This document shows, piece by piece, positions 26,525 through 38,600 of a stretch of 64,000 nt of DNA; positions within the stretch are counted from its first letter, which is position 1; each line of letters opens with the position of its first letter. This DNA is from Terebella lapidaria. Lineage: Eukaryota > Annelida > Polychaeta > Terebellida > Terebellidae. The position numbers and the translations under genes are program-made. Under the pieces are notes generated by a model, which was given only the letters and a program-made list of their open reading frames with translations, had not been told where the DNA came from and did not search any database. Where the stretch lies: assembly GCA_949152475.1 (NCBI GenBank), contig OX424569.1, positions 21,365,170-21,429,169 of the forward strand. The letters run 5' to 3'.

Positions 26525-28149
26525 ATACTAGTACATTCATGCTTATTAGCCCTACGAGATCTGCAATACCATGAATAGTCTTTCAAAATATTATTATCGC
26601 TAAGCTTGAGTTGTATTGAAAATTATGCCATGATCCACAGAAGTGTTGTCAATTTATTTAACAGTGTTTTGAATAATTTTACGATCTGTTTGATTATGTT
26701 AATCAGAAGATTTGGAAATTGTTAGGTCTACTAGTTTTGTTGTGCAAACGTTTACTCATATACATATTAAAACTATGTAACGAATGGATGTTCTAGTAGT
26801 ATTATCTTCTTAACCGAGGCTGGCCCACTGAAAGATACTAGACATATGCTGTGATGCTTCCAGTACTTTGTGTGTTCAAGTCGAGACTCCGCCGTACTGA
26901 TTACAGACCGCCGGATTTTCCAGTACTCCCATTGCACGGCAACATTCATACCCCGCCGATCCCTATTTCACCCCGCCGTTACATTCGCTGTTTATGACAC
27001 GTTTGGTCAACCATAGACGGGCCACATTGATGACGCGTTCGGTGTATCGAACAACCTTAACACATTGTCTGCCCCTGAAGACGCCAGTGTGTCTTTGGAT
27101 AAACTATTTGGTCGGGCTTTGTTTGTTTCTATTGCAAAATGTAGTATTTTACGTTTCTTATTGACATCATCAAAATCTGATTGTATTGGTGGTAATAGAT
27201 TGAATCTGACATTTACAGCATAGGAATCAATTGCGAATATAGAGGAATGATATATACTGAATATTTTCATGACCTTGAACTTGAACTTTGACCTCATTTT
27301 CAAGGTCACATCACAGAATGGCTAATGTCTCACTTATTATCGACTTTACAGCTTAGGAATTAATTGTGGACATACTAGAAGTGATATATATTTGTTGAAA
27401 ATTTCATGGCCTTGAATTTATCAGTGACTTTATTTTCAAGGTCACTGGACAAAAGGCTATTATCTAAAATGTATATTGTCCGGTAACCTTTCACAGCCCT
27501 TGGGCTAATTTTTTAGTTTTCTGATTTTCGAATTTTTTTCAAAATGGCGGCCGCTTTCGTCGAAAAATGGTCAATTTTGGACTTTGACGGTCGTTTTCTC
27601 AAAATCTGTTCAGTAACTTTTTTACTCATCGAAGGTGAGTATATGGGATCGACCGTGTGTGTATGTTTGGATGTATGTATGTCACAAACGTGGCACGTTT
27701 TGTTGTATGGGGACGGATTTTTTCCATTTGGGGCACGTTCTGGCCCTTTCTGCTCCCTCTATCGATATGCCAACTTTGGAATTTCTTCGTGCATCCATGT
27801 TGACATAGTTGCAAATTTAATTGTCGAGTCGGACAAATTCCGCACACAACGCCAGTCGCCAACATATATCTAAGATCGGAGGGAGGGAGATGATAGACGT
27901 GACAGCCGTGTTCTGAGATAGGCGAACGCAGGGCTCCACACTAAGGACCTCCCGACCTCCCGGGGCAATTAAGTAATAATTGGGTGAGGGCAAGTGAGAA
28001 AATACAAGCAGTCGCCCGACGGGCAATCACAAATTTGCGGCCAAATCATAGACATATTATTCAAATAAATGTGTTCGTTTTTGTCTCACAACCTGTCAAG
28101 ATTGTTTCACCACCGTATTGATTTGTCGAGTGCTGGTTGACACATCAAT

Positions 28150-28275
28150 ACTTTGTATGTACATAAATTATGCAAATTACGCAGTTAGCGACTAGCATTT
28201 GCGGGTTTACCATGACACTGCAGAACTTTGTATGTACATAAATTATGCAAATTTCGAAGTCAGCCAATAGCATGC
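28150..28275 (+). repeat. 75-bp tandem duplication
   Basis: TTTGTATGTACATAAATTAT recurs 75 bp downstream, with the following text (tagcat..gcgggttt) also repeated. Two copies, diverged. A 21-bp unit CAACGGAGATCCCGAGGGAT is also doubled at 28,419-28,460. Confidence 0.7.
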
Positions 28276-28969
28276 GCGGGTTTCTCAGATCGTGTGCATG
28301 TTTACGATGTTGCATAGCAATGCATCTACCAAACGAACATGCTCTAAGTATTTGAAGCATGCCGAATAAGTAGGCGAGATACGGTGGCTGCTGTTTAAGA
28401 GATAAAACTGTTTGGCTCAACGGAGATCCCGAGGGATCACAACGGAGATCCCGAGGGATTTTTGTTAGTCACAGACATCGAACCAAACACAGTTTTATCC
28501 CGATTATAACATGGCATCCTAACGTGTTGGTTTCTTCCAATCTTTAATGAAAATGATCAACAAACCCGGTTTATTTTCCATGTCAAAAATTTTCCGTTGT
28601 TGTTGCAGTCTGCTTGGCTAAGTAGCGCCACGGCTCATTTGCATATCGATCGATCAAATACGCGCATGTGATTGGCCAGTTTTATTTACGTTTTCCACCT
28701 CGATCTCTGTAGGCCTACTCGATTAGAAACCGCTGCTGGCCGTTTCAGATTTACGGAAAGACGTTTCTGTCACAGCAATGCCTATAATTTCCGGTTACAA
28801 AGCGATACTGGGTTATTGGTAATATCAGAGTATAATATAATTTGATGATTGAAAGGAAGAAATTTGGATCTACAGTACAACAACAAGTTATTAACAACAC
28901 CATGCATTTCACTGATTGAAATATTGTGTAGTTAACTTGTCAGTCACGAACGATGCAGGTCAGCTGAGA

Positions 28970-29468
28970 TAACATTGCTGAGTTTATTGAACAAAGAGGC
29001 TGGCAAGATCTTCTTCGGATTCTGATATGATAAATTTCTACACTGGATTCAAGGATTATAAAACGCTCAAAGGAGTATTTGTGGCACTGCAACCAGCTGC
29101 CCAAAATATGATCATATGGGGTCAGATCTAGAGGCATTCCCAGCGCATGAACACTGCCGGTAGTGTTTTCCAGGAATCCTTGCCTTTCGATCGACCAGTT
29201 TTTCATGTTTCTATGCAGAATCAAACAGGGATTCAATGAGCAGGACTTGACAGTGAGATTTGGAATATCACAATCATCTGTGAGCAGGATTCTTATTACA
29301 TGGACGAATTATATGTATTTCATGTTAGGCTCCTTAGTAATATGGCCTATTATAGTTAAATTATATTATATTATTTTATAGTCGTGCTGCCAGAAACACA
29401 AACATGCCAGAGTGTTTCAGGTCCACCCCAAAACTAGGGTTGTATTGGACTGCACAGAGTTAAAGGTA
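28970..29468 (+). pseudogene. IS4EU-like DDE transposase, N-terminal half
   Basis: Recognisable pieces in shifting frames are NFYTGFKDYKTLKGVF and QPAAQNMIIWG, then the helix-turn-helix_4 region FFMFLCRIKQGFNEQDLTVR and ISQSSVSRILITWTNYMY, then LVIWP. After an AT-rich insertion or intron come NTNMPECF and PKTRVVLDCTEL (first catalytic Asp). There are several frameshifts and an in-frame stop. The remainder lies 20.6 kb away at 50,075; the gene was split by the CMC element. Family: DDE_Tnp_4 (IS4EU/ISL2EU-type), recognised by motif order. Confidence 0.8.
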
Positions 29469-29479
29469 CCCAGGACGAA

Positions 29480-30214
29480 AAGCAGCGGTGTTTCAGCAGT
29501 ATTTTTCAGTAGGTATACAGTAGTACGCAGCAGCGGTAACCGCTTCTTTGGCAGCGGTATACCGCTCCTCAGTCAGCGGTACACTGTCGAATATCAGAGA
29601 TGCACCGCTGAACATCAGCGGTATTACTATAGGCAGTATAGCCGGCAGTGGTCCGCTGCCTATTCAGCAGTTAACCGCTCCGCATTCAGCGGGTATACAG
29701 TTGTGTATCAGCGGTGCTAATTACCATAATTGAAACGCTGAAACACCGCTGCAATACCGCTGATTTGGCAGCGGTATTACATAACGCTGATATACCGCTG
29801 CTTTACCGCTGTTTGGCAGCGGTAAATCAGTAGTGAATATGGACTGCAATTTGTACTGCTGATTTACCGCTGCTCAGCAGCGGTGAATCAGCGGTACTGA
29901 GCAGCGGTAAATCAGCGGTACACTGATTCAGGCACTGAAATTAGGACCGCTGATTTCCTACTGATATACCGCTGCTTGGCAGCGGTAGTTAATATCATGG
30001 CAGCGGTCCGCTGCCCATTCAGCGGTTATACAGTAGGGAATCAGTGGTGCTCATTAGCATAATTGAAACGCTGATATACCGCTGTAACACCGCTGATTTG
30101 GCAGTGGTTACCACTGATATACCGCTGCTTTACCGCTGTTCAGCAGCGGTAAATCAGTGGTAAATATGGACTGCAGATTTACTACTGCACATTCAGCGGT
30201 GCTACGTATCAGAT
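29480..30214 (+). repeat. Left subterminal CAGCGGT/ACCGCTG array
   Basis: Several dozen copies of CAGCGGTA-like 8-mers occur in both orientations at irregular 8-40 bp spacing, often as head-to-head pairs (CAGCGGTAACCGCTG-like). The array begins inside the terminal inverted repeat. The same motif fills 49,528-50,065 at the other end and is otherwise rare. Likely binding sites for an element-encoded protein (inference). Confidence 0.8.
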
Positions 30215-30216
30215 CG

Positions 30217-30376
30217 TCGGCTCGCCGCAACACCCAGCTAACCGACATTTTTCGAAATTCAATTGTCAGAAAATGACTTTTGAAGCTGCATGGTAGTGTC
30301 ATTTAAAATAACAAAAATGTTATTTAAATTTTGTTTTAAAAAATGTCAGTTAGCTGGGTGTTGTGCTAAGCCGATG
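30217..30376. mobile_element. 160-bp MITE with ~36-bp inverted repeats
   Basis: The left arm contains CAACACCCAGCTAACCGACA; the right arm is TGTCAGTTAGCTGGGTGTTG inverted, continuing outward to TCGGCT/AGCCGA. The interior is AT-rich. Target duplication is unclear, so the superfamily is not assigned. Confidence 0.6.
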
Positions 30377-30447
30377 AATTATATGTTTGAGACGAACCAA
30401 GACATCAGCTCATGCAATTTACACACATTGTGACACAAATCAGATAA

Positions 30448-32157
30448 AATTAGCCCAAAGGCTAAGATAGGTTACCGGACAATTTTGGTTTGGCCATGGC
30501 AGCATTGGCAGGTAACAGACCTTGAGATTTACCAATCAAGGTTCGCAGTGTAAACATATGACCTTGGGATTTACCAATCAAGGTCATCCGTATGAACTTC
30601 GATGTAACCATTACATGTATGTGTGCGGCATTTGATATTCTATATGTTGGGTGGAATCGTTTAGGCCGCTCAGGTCAATTTACACATTCCAAGTCAGACA
30701 TTTGGCACTCAAGGTCATCTGACGTCAAGTTCAAGGTCATCATTAGTTGTGCCATATATGTCTTCCTATATGTTCATAATGCAAACATGAGCTCTATCTG
30801 CAAGCATTTCATCTACAAAGGCAAATCTGGGCATTTTTTGACCCCAAAATGGCTGTTTTGACCTTTCAAGGTCATCCAAGGTCAAATTCAAGGTCACTAC
30901 ACAAGTCGCCATATATGACTTCCCATTTGAAAGTGCCAATTTCTATGCTCTATCTTCAAGCGTTCTATGAGTACAGTCCTGACAGCTCCCATTATGAAGG
31001 AAAAAAGTGCCGAAAATTTTCGAAGTCCAAAATTTTTTTCAAAGGGTGAAAAAATTTTTTTGCCTAGAAATGGCCCAAAATGGATAGTAATGTTATTTGG
31101 GGCGAAAATTTTTTTTTTCGCCGACTCGTCAAAAATTCAAAATGGCCGCCACACTGAGATCGGCGATTCAAGGGCAACAAAACTTATACACGTCACAGAG
31201 GTATATAAGAGGAATCTTTTTAAGCAAAAATCTCAAAACTGATCAGAGAGTTTTTGAGAAAATACAGACCAGGTGCAAATTTGAGCGTTTTTCGACCCAA
31301 AAATGGCTGTTTTGACCTTTCAAGGTCATCCAAGGTCAAATTCAAGGTCACCACACAAGTCGCCATATATGACTTCCCATTTGAAAGTGCCAATTTCTAA
31401 GCTCTATCTTCAAGCGTTCTATGAGTACAGTCCGGACAGCTGCCATTATGAAGGGAAAAAGTGCCGAAAATTTTCTAAGTCCAAAATTTTTTTCAAAGGG
31501 TGAAAAATTTTTTTTGCCCTAGAAATGGCCCAAAATGGATAGTAATGCGATTTGGGGCGAAAAAAATTTTTTTCGCCGACCCGCCAAAAATTCAAAATGG
31601 CCGCCACACGGAAACCGGCAGATTTAGGGCAACCAAACTTATACATATCACAGAGGTATATGAGGGGAATCTTTTGAAACCAAAAACTCAAAACTGATCA
31701 GACAGTTTTTGAGAAAATGGCCGTCAAAGTCCAAAATTGAGCGTTTTTCGACAAAAACGGCCGCCATTTTGAAAAAAATGTGAAAATCAAAAAACAAAAA
31801 AATACCTCCTTCTCAAAATATTTTTAGGCATTTTTGTGCAAAATTTCAGAAAGATTCGATCGTTAACTTTAAAGATAAAAATGTTAACGCCGGACGGACG
31901 GACGGACGGGTGAACGGATGGGCGTTACGGGCGGACCCAATGTTAAATTTCCTATCTTAACTTTCCCCATAAGTCCTGAAAAAATCCCCATAAGACCGCA
32001 CTTTTGGCTTAAACTGTGGTTGTGGGGCGTTTTCAGCTTTATTCCCCCTAAGAAATCCCCAAAACTCCGTTCCGTTTGCCCGGACGGACGGACGGACGGA
32101 CGGACGACGGACGCAACGCCATGCCAATAGGTTATCGGACCAAAGGTCCGGTAACCT
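30448..32157 (-). mobile_element. Complete AGGTTACC-family element (type B), inverted
   Basis: The 3' terminus is at 30,448-30,490 (TTAGCCCAAAGGCTAA, then AGGTTACCGGAC) and the 5' hairpin at 32,129-32,157. The body is an inverted near copy of 16,766-18,280. A unique patch at 31,918-32,080 interrupts the GTCC-rich tract. It is the only complete inverted member in the window and lies inside the 20.6-kb transposon. Confidence 0.75.
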
Positions 32158-32600
32158 AAAAAGACCTATGGCTATCAGCTAGCCTATCACAATCATATTT
32201 AAGAAATGAACATGTTGAAATTGACTTTATAATCATGTTTATTCACTATATAAACACACAGGACAAAAATCTTGACAAATTTGTCCAGCTTCTTTTTTAG
32301 CTAACAGTGAGAACCCTTTTCAAATACATGATACAACATCACGATAAAAGCTAACCGCTTAACATCATGAACATTTTGAAATTTACTTATCATGTTCATA
32401 CACATAAAAATCCTGACAATTTTTTTTTTTTTTCGTTTAATAATTTAATTTGATTGTAGAACCACAAGTTTACACAATGTTACAATTGACAATCAATATC
32501 AGTATCATATTGTGCATTCAAGTTGATCATTTCTTAACACCGCCCGCAATCGACAACGACGACCTTCTGTGAGGTCTGTCCACTCTGTGAGGCGACGTTT
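32158..32600. other. 3' flank of the BEN gene, no recognised feature
   Basis: AT-rich sequence with two loosely similar ~110-bp segments (AACATGTTGAAATT / AACATTTTGAAATT). On the minus strand it should hold the BEN gene 3' UTR. Confidence 0.5.
32436..32441 (-). terminator. Candidate poly(A) signal of the BEN gene
   Basis: On the minus strand ATTAAA lies ~160 bp after the stop codon and is followed at once by a run of 14 A (plus-strand T-run 32,420-32,433). The A-run in genomic DNA is odd for a gene with introns. Confidence 0.35.
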
Positions 32601-35600
32601 TCAAACCTCTGAACGACCTGATAATGGCTGCACTGATTCATAGTGGATTTTTCCTTTTGTAGCTGCAGAAGACAGAGCCGAGAAAATGGCATCCCGAATC
32701 TTCGCCCGACCCCAGTTGCTGCTGGATTGGACAAATCCTGAAAAAGTGAATAATTTGTTTGTAAACATGACATGAACAATGCAATATATTTGCTATAGTT
32801 GGTAGTTCTGGGCGATATCACCGATGCATCGTGATATTTAATTTCGTGATATTTGAATCGATGCTGTTTTGCAAGTATCGATACGTTATGATATCGCCCG
32901 CCCGCCCGCCCGGCCGGATAGAAAATGAACGCTCCGAAGCACGTGCGTTTGTTTACATTCGGGGAAACAGGGCCGGAAATCATGAGTGACAACATTCGAA
33001 AAATTTAAAAAAAATGGCGCAACAGCTAATCGTGAAGCCACCAGCAGCGTTTAAGTCAACTGTTTGGAAAGTATTTAACTTCCGTAAAGATGACAAGGAC
33101 AGCAGGTCGTATGTGGTGTGCAGTCTGTGCGAAGCTGAGTTAAAATAAAGAAAACTGCTGGTAAATTAGTAATCACTTAAAAGGAGCATCTTTGCTAAAT
33201 TTTTTTGCTTTAATTCAGCTGTCAAAACAATAGCAAAATTGTTATGAACATATCGTGATACGTATCGTATCAGGAGTGTAGTATCGTGATACGTATCGTA
33301 TCGCGACTTCCCTGGTGATACCCAGCACTAATAGTTGGTGAGGTCGAATGCATAGAAAGAACTAAAATAAGTGATGTGATTAATTATAAATACAGACAAA
33401 TATTCCACTACACAGCGGATGGAGGGATCCAAAAATAATACCCGAGGTATAGTGAATAACCGTGCCTGTTTTATTGTGAAAAGCTCCTTATTCTCACAGT
33501 ATATAGACAAAAATATACTAGAGTCCAAGCCCTAACAGTTATATTTAGCCAAATCAGTTGTATAGTGACAAGCTGCATAGTGGCGTTTAATTGTCTGTAA
33601 CTGATTATTTGGAGTACTTTACCAATGATCGCCTCCACGACGTTGCTCGGCAGTTTCGGCTTGGGGCTCAATTTCGATATGGTACACGTCCTCATCTGTT
33701 CGCTTGTAAAGAAGGTCCTCAGCAGGCATCGGGTCAAAGAACCCCCGTTGACCCCGTCGGGAAGATTTTTTTTTCTTTTTGTAGACTCTCTCGCGGTTCT
33801 AGCCGTGTTGAGTGCCCTGGTGATGTCCGCCGAATAAACATATATCCCAGTCGTGGGCATTAACTCCACCATCTGAAAAATACAGAGTAGCCATTGTAAA
33901 AGTAAAACGCGAAGGTAAATTTCTGCAAACAAATTATTACTTTTGTAAATCAATTTTTACCTAAGTTGCACAAGTTTTGACAGATAGATTTATTCACAAT
34001 TTGGTGTATTATACATGTATTTTTTACAACATGATAGAAAATAATGATTACCAACTGTGGGGCATTTTTTGATATACATAATATAATACGCTACATTTGT
34101 GCAGTTAAAAAGGTTTTTTTTTTTAATTCCCTCTCCTCTGACCCTGGACTTGCCCCCCCCCCCCCCCCCTCCCAAAGCACTGCAGCTTAAATTGAATGGC
34201 TAGTCATAAATCTATACATATACTTGCTTTGAATTTTTGTGCCACGTCAAATGGCTGTGGGCCTTGTTTGGGCCGTGCGTGGGGGTGGTTGGTTTGCAGC
34301 TGGTCAACTGTAACATTTCAAAAGAATATCACTATGCAATGACATATATAGCTAACAAATTGGTATAAACAGTGAATCTTTTCTTGAAAACGAACGTAAG
34401 TTATGATGAAGTATTATTACACCAGTCACCAGAACTGAAACCAGAATCAGCAGACACCATGATCATGTACAAGAATGTGTACAGGGATAAGCTACAAATG
34501 GTTTAATACATGTACATCACAGTTGAACGGTTTCACTAATACTAAAGTAAAACGGCGGTTCCAGGATTTTGAAGAAGGGGGTGGGGGGAAGGGGTTCCAA
34601 ACAAGGGTTTCCCCCCGATTCGCCCAGTATATTGCAGTGTACTCACGTTGATCCTTTAATTCCTCTATCCTAACATTTTTCTCGGCAAGTTCTGAAAAAA
34701 AGAAATTGACACATATATAAGCAAAACCATGACCATGTTGAAGACCAAAATACCAAGGAAAATGGGTGTTTTTTTTTTTGTGGGGGCGACGCTAGATATC
34801 GTACGAACGATTGATCCAATGCATAAAAAAAAAACACCAAGCGCAAAAAAATTTCATTGTCAACGTAATTTACATCAGTATTAATAAGACATGCGTAGAA
34901 GGGTTTTAACAAAATTATTGTCTATTATAACATGACATTGTTTTCCTCGCCATTCGATTGGACAACAGAGAAAACCCCTTTTCTAATCAGCGTGAAAAAC
35001 TCTGGGTCTCAGACAGACCAACTGCTATGCAAATAAGCAAATAAGAGTTTTAGCTGCTCTGTGTTCAAAGATAAGATTTCAGCGTCATTTTTTAGTTGAT
35101 TTGAATGAACAAATGCGGAATGAAAGACAAAAAGACACCAAAAAGATGTCATGTCGTCTGAATAAACATTGATTCTGCGTGGTCTCTGTTACGATACTAA
35201 AAATTAGAGAGAATCTGTCAGAGATCTGAAACCGAGACGGGACTCGAGGTTTCAGATCTGTGAAAAAACCGGCAAAAAACCTACCTTTTCTCAACACACG
35301 GCATGATTGGCACGGCATGATTGGAGTCTTGCGTGGAACTTTGTATGCCTGCAGCGGGTGGCCTTTAGAATTCACTTGACCATCTTGAACCCCTGAGCCT
35401 GTGGACATTTCAAGAATTGATAAATTACATGCAGTAATGTCACATAGTGATGAATTTGTTCAACTAATGTCTCAAGTCCGTTTCATTGACTTAAACAAAA
35501 AAACTCACACCACCATCTGTCATCGCTACAAATGGTTTGACTTTAGATCAATGACAAAAGCATGAAAACAAATGTAATTATTCCTTCATTAGTGTAACCT

Positions 35601-38600
35601 ATCACTTGACAATCAGTACCTGTGCAAATGATTTCGCTGATTTCGCTGCTCATGTCCTCGCTGATGTCCTCGATCTCGTCGCTGGTCGCTGGTCGGTCAT
35701 GAAGATGATGGAGCGATCCTGCAAAGTTACAAAAAAGTACATCATGCAATTCCTTGGAAACAACTTTTCTAATGACTACTAACTATCACATGGCCTCACA
35801 GCACTGTTTGTTTTGAAAAAGGGGATCAAATAATATCAAACTACATGTAATGAAAATATGTTTCTTAGGTACCTGCATGTAATGTATAGTCCTGGGGATA
35901 TGAAATCAAGTTACAAGATATTTACTATATTTGTGATATGCTGTATGTAGCTACTTGTCACTTACCAAATGATTCATTGGATTCAATATTGGTGAAGGAA
36001 TGCACATCAACGTCATCATCATGGTCATGGTTTCCATAAATCAAGGTTTCCATGGCGTGTTCATCATGTTCGTCCTCGTCATCCAAATTATCGCCATTAC
36101 ATGATGCTAGTAAAAGGAACAAATTATCTTTATAAGTAAGCACACAAAATGGCACCTAGGGAGAACAAAAATGATTAACAAAAATGTGAACATGGTCTAC
36201 ATCCACGAGAAAGTGTGCTTGTTTCCAATCGATTTTGTAATTCCTACAAATATTTGAAATAATTAGGAATACTGTAATTATTTAATACTGAAATTTGAGC
36301 AGAGTGAAGCTTTTTCTTTTAACATGTTAACTGTAAAAAGTTTGTTCAAGTGGCTCAGAAATTACAAGTTGAACCTGCATAAACGTGGAATTTTATTGTT
36401 TGTAATGCATACATTTCCTGTACTCTTGGGTCAATTCTGACAGTAGTTTCTCCCGGGCCTTCTTGATCATATAAGCACTTTTAACAGCTGTGACTATAAA
36501 ATGTGAACAAAGTAAACACATCTTTACTTTAGATTTTACATCCAACTGAACACATAGAAGGTATACAATTAAAGGAAGTTTTTAGTATAACCTTTCATTA
36601 CCAAATTCCGATAGTTTTATCCAGTGTACTGGAAACTGGTACATGTATTACTTTACCATGTTTAATTGCGATACAACTTTTATTGTAATATATAGCAATA
36701 GTTTACAGTTAGTTCCTACTATATATTAGAGTAAGTTGCCAATATCTTGAAAATGGACCAAATCAATTTATATTAATAGCCTGTGCGCACAGGTTTTGTA
36801 TTGAGTGAGCTTCAACGCACTTGTACGACTGCCTGTGTCCGTGGTGTCAGCATTCTTTTTCGGTTTCTTTTTTCCCAGTTTCGACCCTGAAATTACATTT
36901 AATCAAAAATTAATTTCTCTCACAGTGACACAATACCATCAGAGCAAACATTTTTTTAGGGCTCAGAAAAATTGCTCGAGACTCAAGACAAATATACTAA
37001 TGTAATAATACTTAAATACTTACTAAATGAATATGAAAAATGAAATCCAAAAGTTGACCAGAATAAATCAATTATGCATGTGCTGAGTGTGCTTATTTTG
37101 GCATTGGTGGTAAATGAATTACATGATTTGACAAAAGGTAGTATTACCGTTATCAGCATCAGCCTTCTTTTTTTTGGACTTCTTTTTATGGTTTTCTTTT
37201 CCTTTGTTTGACACTGAAAATACAATATAGAAAAAAAAAATGAATAAAAATACATTGTAGAGAAAAAAAAATTCCGTCACAATACCATTGGAGCAAACAA
37301 AATTGTTTAAAGGAAAAGAAGTTTTCATCCGTATAAACTCCTTTAGAAAATAATCCATCTCCAAGTAGAGCAATGTTACAATTTGGGGTGAGCCCGGGGG
37401 ACCTATGACCATGAACAATCTTCCAGAAGTTGACCAAGCAACGATTTATAATTGTGGTAATTTTGGATTGGAGTGGCCGTAAAATGCACAGGCATATGAC
37501 TCAACACCTAGAAGTGTGAATAATCCTTCACGCATTGGTCCATTCTCCTTATTTTATAAGGGGCAATGGACCAATGTGTGAAGGATTATTCACACTTCTA
37601 GGTGTTGAGTCATATGCCTGTGGTAAAATGAACTAAATGATTTACCATGATCAGCCTTCTTCTTCTGTCTTTTGCTCTCCTGTTGTGGCACTGAAAATGC
37701 ATTTGAGAATAATAAATTTATCTTGTGCCACTGTTGGAGCAAGCAACATGAGCAAGCCTAAACAAAAAGAATAATAATATCTTTCCGATTTGTTAGGCTA
37801 TAAAAAAGTAATTTCTTAGTAATTCTTACCAAGGTCATCCGTTCCTATGCGCTTGTGAGCTAGGATAGCGTCAAGTTCCTTACGATTATCTGCATTATTG
37901 AAATGAAGGAATAAAATTTTTTTGTTGGGTAATTTTCAATGACGGATATTTACGTATGTAAGTATGGTTCTAATTTGCTTGGATCTATAATCCTTCATTA
38001 ACATCAGCCAATCACAAAGCAGTTTACAAGTATACCTGACCAAGCTGACAACCTACGTCAACAATTGAATATGTTAATTTCCATATTTGGAGTATGGAGC
38101 ATGCCTGCATTGCTCATTTGCATAAACTTGTTGTCAAAACTCAACTGACAGCAGAGTCGAGCACACACTTTCCCCGGCTTTGATTCCACTGGTAATAGCT
38201 GAGTATACAAGTGATAGATATTTGTTCTAACATCTCCAAATGTTCCTTTAATAATGTAGAGGGGCAATTATCTGAGGGAGATGAAAAGCCAGTGGATAAA
38301 AGCAATATTTGGGCTGTGCCGGCGACTGTTGCACAACTGACACTTGCCGGTGTCTGATTGTCAGACCAGCAACAGGTGCTCGATCGGGAGATCGAGATTG
38401 TGACTGTGAGAACGCCGTTTCTCTGAGACAAATTAGATTGTTTGCCAAAATAAACTTGATGGTGTGTTTTTATCTTTCTATGAAAACAAATAAATGTCTC
38501 ACATCTGGCGAAATCCTTTCTTCAGTGATGAAAAACCATCCACTGCTCGGCAAGTTTTTTTTGTATTTACCAGTTTACAACCCCGTGGTCACGGTGGTGT

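Larger units (their letters stand above)
23261..27056. mobile_element. TTAA-flanked inverted-repeat element (Kolobok/piggyBac-like), non-autonomous
   Basis: TTAA at 23,257-23,260 is followed by GGTTGTTCGAAACACC. At the other end GGTGTATCGAACAACC precedes TTAA at 27,057-27,060. These are 16-bp near-perfect terminal inverted repeats with a TTAA target duplication. It sits just upstream of the LINE ORF start, and a Penelope-like element is nested in it. No transposase was recognised in 23,261-25,013 or 26,541-27,056. The longest reading frame (24,329-24,913, minus) resembles nothing I know. Confidence 0.6.
21448..27205 (-). mobile_element. CR1/L2-like LINE fragment, 3'-truncated and split
   Basis: LINE sequence on the minus strand covers 21,448-23,260 and probably continues at 27,057-27,205 after removal of a TTAA-flanked element. 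Its 3' side (reverse transcriptase onwards) stops abruptly at 21,448 against a satellite monomer, and the satellite resumes near 27,206. Loss of the 3' rather than the 5' part is unusual for a LINE, so later deletion or recombination is likely. Confidence 0.6.
20594..27513 (+). mobile_element. AGGTTACC-family element interrupted by a LINE
   Basis: The 5' hairpin is at 20,594 and the body appears twice (20,650-21,370). Satellite runs to 21,447, then foreign DNA, then satellite from ~27,206 and the 3' terminus GTCCGGTAACCT plus hairpin at 27,476-27,513. The flanks GTTTTTTTT and AGTTTTCTGATTTTCG join as in intact copies. Confidence 0.6.

Noticed and set aside
27466..27520. Possible tRNA-like or snRNA hairpins at element ends
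   Set aside because: The TTAGCCC..GGGCTAA hairpins are element termini; no cloverleaf or promoter boxes were found.
28419..28460. Doubled GGAGATCCCGAGGGAT as a 3' hairpin of a separate element
   Set aside because: No matching 5' hairpin or inverted arm was found upstream, so it is listed only as a small tandem repeat.
30592..31697. Cluster of 65-91-codon frames repeated at 355, 17,038, 61,462 and others
   Set aside because: All are translations of the type B body; frames differ between copies and are broken by small indels.
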